Source of the DNA: Desulfobacula sp.
GTDB taxonomy: Bacteria; Desulfobacterota; Desulfobacteria; Desulfobacterales; Desulfobacteraceae
Length of the DNA stretch: 9,588 nucleotides
Assembly: GCA_027858355.1 (NCBI GenBank)
Contig: JAQICW010000675.1
Coordinates: 1-9,588, forward strand
Direction: 5' to 3'
A program made the position numbers and the translations under genes. The notes under the pieces were generated by a model. It worked only from the letters and a program-made list of their open reading frames with translations, was not told the origin of the DNA and ran no database searches. Below are positions 1-5,473 of the stretch, one piece after another (the first letter of the stretch is position 1; each line of letters starts with the position of its first letter).

Positions 1-159
1 GAAAAAAAAAAAAGCGTCATGAACCTTCCCGGAACATCTACCATAGGGGAACTTGTCAGGGGATTGAATTCCCTGGGAGTAAAGCCTCGGGATCTGATCA
101 GTATTTTACAAAGCATTAAAGCTGCCGGAGCGCTCCAGGCAGAACTTGTTATTATTTAA
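1..159 (+). CDS. flgI: FlgI, flagellar P-ring protein (C-terminal 52 residues only)
   Basis: This is the 3' end of a gene that begins before the window. Frame 1 is open from base 1 to TAA at 157-159. The visible peptide has the conserved FlgI ending: an IGELVRGLNSLGVKPRDL stretch, then ISILQSIKAAGALQAELVII. In E. coli and other homologues the corresponding end has an LNALG...P.DL..ILQ..k.aG.L.A.L.II pattern. FlgI is a secreted periplasmic protein that forms the P ring around the rod in the peptidoglycan layer, so it implies a Gram-negative envelope. The signal peptide and most of the protein lie outside the window. The first codons contain a run of twelve A bases (2-13) read in frame as Glu-Lys-Lys-Lys. 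flgJ starts 20 bp after the stop, so the two are probably co-transcribed. Confidence 0.93.
   Translation, partial: EKKKSVMNLPGTSTIGELVRGLNSLGVKPRDLISILQSIKAAGALQAELVII
2..13 (+). repeat. A12 homopolymer inside flgI
   Basis: Twelve consecutive A bases lie within the flgI reading frame (GAA AAA AAA AAA AGC). The length as given keeps the conserved FlgI C-terminus in frame. A tract this long is prone to replication or transcription slippage, and also to sequencing or assembly error. A second run of nine A (233-241) lies in flgJ. Confidence 0.75.
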
Positions 160-178
160 TATTAATAAGAGAGAGTTT

Positions 179-487
179 ATGAATATAGATCTTGTCAACC
201 AGAATCTTGCAAATGCCAATCTTGATAGTTTGAAAAAAAAAGTGTCTGACCAAGGTAAAGAAAAAGAATTAAATGAAGCCTGCCAGGGGTTTGAAGCTAT
301 ATTTTTGAACACCATGATTAAATCAATGAAAAAAACATTACCAGGGGATGCTTTATTCAAGGACTCCAATGGAATGGATATTTATAAATCAATGTATGAT
401 CAGCACCTTGCCGATGAATTGTCAAAAGGAAGAACTTCCATTGGAATAAAAGACTTTTTGTACCAGCAATTAAAAGACTCTCTATAA
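179..487 (+). CDS. flgJ: FlgJ-like rod-binding protein, single domain (102 aa)
   Basis: It matches the N-terminal rod-binding (rod-scaffold) domain of FlgJ. The key segment is ACQGFEAIFLNTMIKSMKKT (about residues 34-53), followed by a Gly-Met-Asp-Ile-Tyr...Met-Tyr-Asp-Gln region and Leu-Ala-Asp-Glu-Leu, the usual signature of this domain. In enterobacteria FlgJ is about 310 aa and carries a C-terminal glucosaminidase domain that opens peptidoglycan for the rod. Here the protein ends after the scaffold domain, as in many non-enterobacterial flagellar systems, so another enzyme must cut the wall. I chose ATG at 179 because a purine-rich AAGAGAGAG site (167-175) precedes it and the protein then begins MNIDLVNQ. 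An in-frame TTG at 146 would overlap flgI and is less likely. It probably acts in the periplasm during rod assembly, delivered through the flagellar export apparatus. Confidence 0.88.
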   Translation: MNIDLVNQNLANANLDSLKKKVSDQGKEKELNEACQGFEAIFLNTMIKSMKKTLPGDALFKDSNGMDIYKSMYDQHLADELSKGRTSIGIKDFLYQQLKDSL

Positions 488-550
488 AACCCGCCCCATC
501 TCATATCCCCACAAACTTTTATTGATTATTGCTTTCCAAAAATAGTTTCA

Positions 551-566
551 TGGCATAAATGTTGCT
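551..566 (+). promoter_or_regulatory. Sigma-54 (RpoN) -24/-12 promoter for the flgN-flgK-flgL operon
   Basis: The sequence TGGCATAAATGTTGCT fits the sigma-54 consensus TGGCAC-R-N4-TTGC-W at every defined position except one (T instead of C at 556). GG (552-553) and GC (564-565) are separated by exactly 10 bp, the spacing sigma-54 requires. The predicted transcript starts near 576-578, giving a leader of about 107 nt before flgN. In many polar-flagellated bacteria sigma-54 with a FlrC/FleR/FlgR-type activator drives the middle class of genes, which includes hook and hook-filament junction genes. The activator site is not identified. Confidence 0.82.
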
Positions 567-602
567 GTTTAAGATGTTTAAAGGGAAAAATGATTTATAA
601 TA

Positions 603-627
603 TGGAAAATTATTCCCTCTGGAAAAT
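603..627 (+). repeat. Direct repeat TGGAAAAT in the flgN leader
   Basis: TGGAAAAT occurs at 603-610 and again at 620-627 in the untranslated leader downstream of the sigma-54 promoter. A related AGGGAAAAA lies at 582-590, and the flgN start codon region itself reads ATGGAAAAA. GGA in an unpaired context is the core of CsrA-binding sites, and csrA is encoded at the end of the same operon. A regulatory role is therefore possible but unproven; an AT-rich leader can contain such repeats by chance. Confidence 0.4.
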
Positions 628-643
628 GTTTTATTATTCAGCT

Positions 644-670
644 TACCCATGCAGGCACCGATAATGGGTA
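644..670 (+). promoter_or_regulatory. Inverted repeat abutting the flgN ribosome binding site
   Basis: TACCCAT (644-650) and ATGGGTA (664-670) are perfect 7-base inverted repeats with a 13-base loop. The right arm ends one or two bases before the AGGAG ribosome binding site (672-676), which sits 7 bases from the flgN ATG. The hairpin could tune ribosome access to flgN. It has no T-run after it, so it is not an intrinsic terminator. Function is inferred from position only. Confidence 0.45.
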
Positions 671-683
671 TAGGAGAGTCAAC

Positions 684-1187
684 ATGGAAAAATTTGCCCG
701 TGAAGTGAAGGATATTCTTGAAGAAAAGCTTTCTTTGTACAAGGAACTTCAAAGTGTGCTTGAAAAAGAGAAGATTTATATTGTTGATATGGATGTTGAT
801 TCCCTTTGGAAAATAATTGCTCTGAAAAAGCAGATTGTTCTAAAATTAGAAAGACTAGGGCAAGAAACAGCCAACCTCCTTGAAAAAAGAGCTGCTGAAT
901 TAAGTATGGACAGCAGATCATTTGTATTGTCTGATTTTATAAAAAAAATGCCTGTTTCCAGGAAGATTAAATCAAAACTCAGCAACATGAAACTTGCCCT
1001 GGAAACCTGTAGAAAAACTGTATCTGTTTTGGCCTCTGCAAATAAAAAATATATTCGTGAATCTCTGGTCGTGATCGATGATATTTTTTCAATGGCTGTA
1101 AATAATGTACACAAGAAAGAGTACAACAATTCAGGCAGCCTTTTAGCCAATAAAGAAAAAACTAGTCTTTTTGACGCAGAGGTGTAA
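684..1187 (+). CDS. flgN: FlgN, export chaperone for FlgK and FlgL (167 aa)
   Basis: This is a cytoplasmic, largely helical protein with the features of the FlgN family. It has an N-terminal helix starting MEKFAREVKDILEEKLSLYK. A central segment follows with the typical pattern of a Leu/Ile-rich coiled coil around Ile-Ala-Leu-Lys-Lys-Gln-Ile-Val and LERLGQETANLLEKR (about residues 50-72). The predicted coiled coil continues to about residue 130, followed by a polar tail. There is no signal peptide or membrane segment. FlgN binds the C-terminal helices of the junction proteins and brings them to the type III export gate. Its place directly upstream of flgK, 3 bp from stop to ATG, supports that pairing. 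The ATG at 684 has a good AGGAG site at 672-676. Sequence conservation in FlgN is low, so the call rests on length, helicity and context together. FlgM, often encoded just before flgN, is not seen here. Confidence 0.9.
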   Translation: MEKFAREVKDILEEKLSLYKELQSVLEKEKIYIVDMDVDSLWKIIALKKQIVLKLERLGQETANLLEKRAAELSMDSRSFVLSDFIKKMPVSRKIKSKLSNMKLALETCRKTVSVLASANKKYIRESLVVIDDIFSMAVNNVHKKEYNNSGSLLANKEKTSLFDAEV

Positions 1188-1190
1188 TTT

Positions 1191-4100
1191 ATGTCTGGTA
1201 TATCCTCTACTCTCAGTATCGCTAAGACTGCAATTTCCGCCCAGCAGTATGGATTGAATATAACAGGGCAGAATATCGCCAATGTGAACAATCCAGATTA
1301 TAGTGTCCAGGATGCAGAACATAAAAATAATACACCAGCAGCCTATGGCGGATTCCTTTTTGGAACCGGTGTTGATATGTATCAGATCCGGCAGAGTGTG
1401 GACAAGCTCCTTGAGCAACGCCTCACCTCTGAATTATCAACACAAGCCTCTTTTGAGGAACAGGAATCCTATATGAGGATTCTTGAAGGTTTTTTTGATG
1501 TAAGTTCCGAAACAAGTATCACCAACGTACTGACAGAATTCTGGAATTCCTGGCATGATCTTTCAAATAATCCTGAAGGCTCCTCGGAAAGGGTGGCTGT
1601 TCTGGAAAATGGCAAGAAAGTCGCCTCCGGATTTGAAACAGCAGTTTTGGATATGGATGCTTTGTCCCTGGATATTACCCTGGATATTAATGCCGCAATA
1701 ATTAGTGTCAATGCACTTACATCACAGATTGCAGAATTGAACCAGCAAATAGTGGGTTCTGAGATTGGCAGGACAGCAAATGATTTGAGGGACCAGAGAA
1801 ACAAATTGTTAGATGATCTGGGTGATCTGATTGATATCTCAACCTATGAACAATCTGATGGTTCAGTCACTGTAAATGCTGCAAATAATTTTACTATTAT
1901 CTCAGGAGTAGATACATATACCCTGGGAATGACCAATAAAGAGGTTGTATGGGAAAGTTCTTCCAGCGGCGATACGATTATTTCTGACAAAGTCCAGGGA
2001 GGTAGTATTGGCGGTCTGCTTGAAATGAGAGATGAGGTAATTCCTAAATACCGTGCAGAAATAGATGAGTTGTCCAGGGAGATGATCTGGGCCATTAATT
2101 ATCAACATTCCCAGGGCGCAGGATTGGAATATTTTTCAGAACCTGTAACCGGTAATTATGCCACCGATGACAGTGGATGGCTTACCAGTTATGAATTTGG
2201 AGACAAGATAGATAATTCAAAAGATTTTACAATGTGGGTGGAGGATAAAACCACAGTTGATACACAATACACCAGTATAAATATGGACATGAGCATATCA
2301 CAGGCAGGTATTTCAAACTGGCAGGGAATGTCACCCGGTGCGGTTCAATCCATATATAAACTCACAGTTGTTGATGAGGCTGTTTTAGGAGATAAAGAGA
2401 TCACTGAAACAGACGGGGATGGTCTTGCCCAGGTCCATGGTCTGATTTTAACTTCCGGGGCTGCCACTACAGTGAGCATGACCCTTGACAGCGCCATTGC
2501 AGAACAGACCATAAGTGTTTATAGCGGACCAGCTGGCACAGGTGTCATTGAAGTAAAAGATGTGGGGGGAGATGCAAAACGTTCAGCAGCATCCCTGGTG
2601 GAGGCATTGAATGAGATCGGCGGTGTGACTGCCTATGCATCTGAAAACTCTGTCACATTCGATACAACTGGTATCGCTAATGCCCAGGATGGCGACGAGA
2701 TTCAATTCTCTTTTTATGTGGATGGTATTATCCAGGATCATGCTTTTATCAGAGATTCATCAGCAGGATCAGTTCAGGAGCAGTTTGAGGATGCACTTTT
2801 GGCGGTTGCCGAGGCTGTCAATAATATAAATGAGGATAATGACCTTTTTGCCAATGGGCTTACGATTACAAGCAGTTCCGGGAAAACGCTGGGTGTCCAG
2901 GATTTTGAAGTTCTGGACAATGCAGGTGTGTCCTTTAATGATTTTTCAAATTTTGATGCAGCAGATACAATCACCTTTACCATTGATTCCATGGCCGGGA
3001 CATCTGCTGCAGGTACAACTTCGGTTTCCATTGATCTTACAGATGTTGATACCTCGGATCAGGCACAAATGGCCCTGACCTTTTATGATGCATTGACATC
3101 TTCCCTTGCCGGAGAACCATTCACCATAGAAAATGATCTTTCCACCAATTCTGTCTTCATAAGGACAATTGACGGATCCGATATAAGAGTAAGGGATGCC
3201 GGAGATGATACAGGAAACAATGCAAGTATTACCCTTGCTGAACTTGGAGGCACAACAGCCGATGCAGGCAATACAGATTCGATCCTGGATTTTACAGCTG
3301 CAGCCAATGATACAGCAAGATATAATGCAACAACCAGTTCTGGTGATGATCTCATTTTCTCCGGTCAGGGAACCCAGGTCACTATAAATGAATCCACGGC
3401 AGGTGCAGTAAATAAAACCGGGGTAATTACAGGAACGGTTACTATCATGCTTGATCCGGGCATGGCAATACGTACAACCGTTTCAGGGGCAGGGTCTGGT
3501 GGCCTTTTTGACAGCAGCTATGCAAAAGTGGGAAGTTCTATTCTGACTCTGGGAGGGGACGGCGGATTTTCAGGATTTACAGATTCCATTGCTGCCAATG
3601 AAACCATATCCTTTCGCCTGGATGGTACTGATATTTCATTTTTAACCACAGCAGGTGTTGATACCTCAGACCTAGAGCTTGCCAGGTTGTTTGAATCTGA
3701 GATTGACGCTGCGCTGGGCTCCAGCTATCAGGTAATCCGGACCGGCAGTTCTGTATCAATTATCAAGGATGCTGCTTCGGATGATCCAATTGTGATTGAA
3801 AATTTTTCTGATACATATGGGAATAATGACACATATGCCACTTTACAGGTTAGAACAGGAACTGGCACAGGAATAAATCAGTCTGAAAATGATATCCTTG
3901 ATGCTGATCCTGCCAAAACCTATAGAAGCTCTTCAACCTCTTCTCTATACGATGATGAGGGTATAATAATGTGGGAGCGGCTTGACGAGGACGGGGCCAG
4001 AACAGGTGCAACCGGGCTGATTCATGTTGAGGATGAGGGCAGTGTTGCCATTGTGGAAGATGGTTTTCAAACCATGACATTTGATATTTCAAAGGGCAGT

Positions 4101-5459
4101 CTTGTGGCCGGAAATACTTTGACCATTAATACAGATACATCAGGAAGCCCAGATCCTTTGGATTTTAGAATAACAGGCCGTGCAAACAGTATAAATGATA
4201 TTTACCAGTTCACCGTGGTTTCAGGGGGCAAAGTAGGGCATCTGCCTGGTAGCGATGAAGAACCCCTTGTTATTGAGTGGAGTAACAGTGTAGGAGCCGG
4301 GACCTTTACCATTGAAGGGAATAACCCTCCATATACCCCAGGGGCTCCTGTAGAGGTGGTTGTGGATGGTATGAATTTGAAGTTTTATGATGGCACAGTA
4401 TTTTCAGGTGATGTTTTTACAATCACCACAGGTGACACAGGTGTCCCTGTTTCCCTGAACAGTGACGGGCAGCCAACTGGAGAAAAATTATCTGACTGGC
4501 ATTGGACAATTGATTCCTTTGCAGAACAATTTAACCGGGTAGCTCCGGGAATGAAAGCTTCGACCACCATAGACAACCGGTTGAAGTTTGAGGCATCAGA
4601 GACATACTATGTAATGGAGAATATTCAATATTCAGGCACGAATGGTTTTGACGAAGAGAATATTTCAATTTCAATGACTGACTGGAGCGCCATTGATTTT
4701 AAAGCAGCCGATCTTCGGTTCGAACATTCTTCAACCGGTGTATGGGGGGTTTTAAATGATCCCACAGGCAGTGCCCTGCAAATAATTCCCCTGGGTGGAG
4801 ATGATAATGGGTTTGGCGTGGATTTTTCAGGTGATGGCCTGGCAGATATCCAGATTGATTTTCAAGAAAAAGTAAGCGGCAACGGGTATGTTGAATTTGA
4901 TTTCAATCCTAGAAATGCCCAGGATATTGGTTTTGCATTTTCAGATGACTTATCTACATCCGCAGGCCTTGTTGCAGCAGCAGGTATCAATACTTTTTTT
5001 AACGGGTATGATTCCATGACAATGGAAGTTAATGAAGAATTAAATGATACAAGGCTTATTGCAGCGGCCTCCCTGGACAGCGAGACCGGGTTAATAAGCC
5101 AGGGTGATAATACCAATGCCCTGGCCATGGCAGATATCCAATACCATGATATGGAAATGATATTGTGGACTTACAAAAGGGGAGTTGAAGCCCAATCCAG
5201 CGCCGCAAATTCTACACTTGATGATTATTATACCCGGATGATCAGTTCTTTGGGGATACAATCACAAAGTATTAAAAATTCAAAGGGATTTGCCGATATA
5301 ATGGTGAATAATATAACTGAGCAGAGAAATTCAATTTCAGCAGTATCCCTTGACGAGGAAATGATAAAGTTGATGCAGTATCAACATGCTTATTCTGCGG
5401 CTGCCAAACTTTTGACAGTATCTGACGAGATGCTGAATACTCTTATATCCATGCGATAG
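1191..5459 (+). CDS. flgK: FlgK (HAP1), giant hook-filament junction protein (1422 aa)
   Basis: FlgK forms the first ring of the hook-filament junction and is exported unfolded through the flagellar type III system. Residues 1-40 are the conserved basal-body/rod/hook N-terminus (SSTLSIAKTAISAQQYGLNI, then Gly-Gln-Asn-Ile-Ala-Asn-Val-Asn-Asn-Pro). Residues about 60-312 are the helical D1 domain with WNSWHDLSNNPEGSSERVAV and DLRDQRNKLLDDLGDL. The C-terminal part (about 1255-1422) carries the FlgK hallmark AAGINTFFNG (1263-1272), then GDNTNALAMADIQ and the heptad-rich end SLDEEMIKLMQYQHAYSAAA...MLNTLISMR. Common FlgK proteins have about 450-650 residues. The excess is one internal expansion at about 314-1260, rich in Asp, Gly, Ser and Thr with beta-strand-like alternation, made of repeated units (see repeat entries). 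I see no cysteine in the whole protein, in line with exported axial proteins. Reading is uninterrupted. A weak AGAGG site (1179-1183) overlaps the end of flgN, implying translational coupling. Confidence 0.96.
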   Translation: MSGISSTLSIAKTAISAQQYGLNITGQNIANVNNPDYSVQDAEHKNNTPAAYGGFLFGTGVDMYQIRQSVDKLLEQRLTSELSTQASFEEQESYMRILEGFFDVSSETSITNVLTEFWNSWHDLSNNPEGSSERVAVLENGKKVASGFETAVLDMDALSLDITLDINAAIISVNALTSQIAELNQQIVGSEIGRTANDLRDQRNKLLDDLGDLIDISTYEQSDGSVTVNAANNFTIISGVDTYTLGMTNKEVVWESSSSGDTIISDKVQGGSIGGLLEMRDEVIPKYRAEIDELSREMIWAINYQHSQGAGLEYFSEPVTGNYATDDSGWLTSYEFGDKIDNSKDFTMWVEDKTTVDTQYTSINMDMSISQAGISNWQGMSPGAVQSIYKLTVVDEAVLGDKEITETDGDGLAQVHGLILTSGAATTVSMTLDSAIAEQTISVYSGPAGTGVIEVKDVGGDAKRSAASLVEALNEIGGVTAYASENSVTFDTTGIANAQDGDEIQFSFYVDGIIQDHAFIRDSSAGSVQEQFEDALLAVAEAVNNINEDNDLFANGLTITSSSGKTLGVQDFEVLDNAGVSFNDFSNFDAADTITFTIDSMAGTSAAGTTSVSIDLTDVDTSDQAQMALTFYDALTSSLAGEPFTIENDLSTNSVFIRTIDGSDIRVRDAGDDTGNNASITLAELGGTTADAGNTDSILDFTAAANDTARYNATTSSGDDLIFSGQGTQVTINESTAGAVNKTGVITGTVTIMLDPGMAIRTTVSGAGSGGLFDSSYAKVGSSILTLGGDGGFSGFTDSIAANETISFRLDGTDISFLTTAGVDTSDLELARLFESEIDAALGSSYQVIRTGSSVSIIKDAASDDPIVIENFSDTYGNNDTYATLQVRTGTGTGINQSENDILDADPAKTYRSSSTSSLYDDEGIIMWERLDEDGARTGATGLIHVEDEGSVAIVEDGFQTMTFDISKGSLVAGNTLTINTDTSGSPDPLDFRITGRANSINDIYQFTVVSGGKVGHLPGSDEEPLVIEWSNSVGAGTFTIEGNNPPYTPGAPVEVVVDGMNLKFYDGTVFSGDVFTITTGDTGVPVSLNSDGQPTGEKLSDWHWTIDSFAEQFNRVAPGMKASTTIDNRLKFEASETYYVMENIQYSGTNGFDEENISISMTDWSAIDFKAADLRFEHSSTGVWGVLNDPTGSALQIIPLGGDDNGFGVDFSGDGLADIQIDFQEKVSGNGYVEFDFNPRNAQDIGFAFSDDLSTSAGLVAAAGINTFFNGYDSMTMEVNEELNDTRLIAAASLDSETGLISQGDNTNALAMADIQYHDMEMILWTYKRGVEAQSSAANSTLDDYYTRMISSLGIQSQSIKNSKGFADIMVNNITEQRNSISAVSLDEEMIKLMQYQHAYSAAAKLLTVSDEMLNTLISMR
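2679..3875 (+). repeat. Three diverged beta/alpha repeat units within the FlgK insert
   Basis: Three segments of about 90-97 residues share one layout: FlgK residues about 497-589, 590-685 and 799-895. Each opens with an acidic-x-Ile-x-Phe strand (DEIQFSF, DTITFTI, ETISFRL). Each then has a predicted helix containing an Ala-Leu-rich stretch, a strand pair ending in a V/I-x-D/N-F or R-D-type turn, and in units 2 and 3 a Gly-Asn-Asn turn before a final strand. Units 2 and 3 also share 12 identical bases (TGTTGATACCTC at 3044-3055 and 3656-3667) encoding Val-Asp-Thr-Ser at the helix start. The layout resembles short flagellin IN-type modules found in hook and filament proteins, but I cannot confirm a family match by eye. 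Unit 1 is the least similar. Confidence 0.5.
4710..4955 (+). repeat. Module shared with FlgL, FlgK copy (residues 1174-1255)
   Basis: FlgK residues about 1174-1255 resemble FlgL residues 320-405. Matching positions in order are Leu-Arg-Phe/Leu, then Trp-x-Val-x-Asn-x-Pro, and GVDFSGDGLADIQIDF in FlgK against GVDIALNDDGFTDISIKL in FlgL. These are followed by NGYVEFDF against DGAYIEFEI, and finally DIGFAFSDDL against EIGFNDRNL. In FlgK the module is the last part of the insert, directly before the conserved C-terminal domain. Confidence 0.65.
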
Positions 5460-5460
5460 C

Positions 5461-5466
5461 AGGAGG
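5461..5466 (+). promoter_or_regulatory. Strong ribosome binding site of flgL
   Basis: AGGAGG sits 7 bases before the ATG at 5474, immediately after the flgK stop codon at 5457-5459. It is the best anti-16S match in the plus-strand operon and clearly stronger than the site in front of flgK. Independent, efficient initiation of flgL is therefore expected. Confidence 0.85.
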
Positions 5467-5473
5467 AAATAAA

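Noticed and set aside
519..752. 77-codon minus-strand open frame across the flgN leader
   Set aside because: It spans the sigma-54 promoter and the flgN start on the other strand, is Phe/Asn-rich without protein-like pattern, and is best explained as AT-rich chance.
776..1291. 171-codon minus-strand open frame opposite flgN
   Set aside because: It lies antisense to a well supported flgN and the start of flgK, has hydrophobic, low-complexity composition expected from a complement frame, and has no ribosome site or recognisable motif.
3082..3387. Overlapping open frames inside flgK on both strands (e.g. minus 3083-3355, plus 3196-3387)
   Set aside because: These are shadow frames of the uninterrupted flgK reading frame, without start signals or motifs of their own.
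5460..5473. Internal promoter or terminator between flgK and flgL
   Set aside because: The gap is only 14 bp and is filled by the flgL ribosome site, with no promoter element or hairpin.
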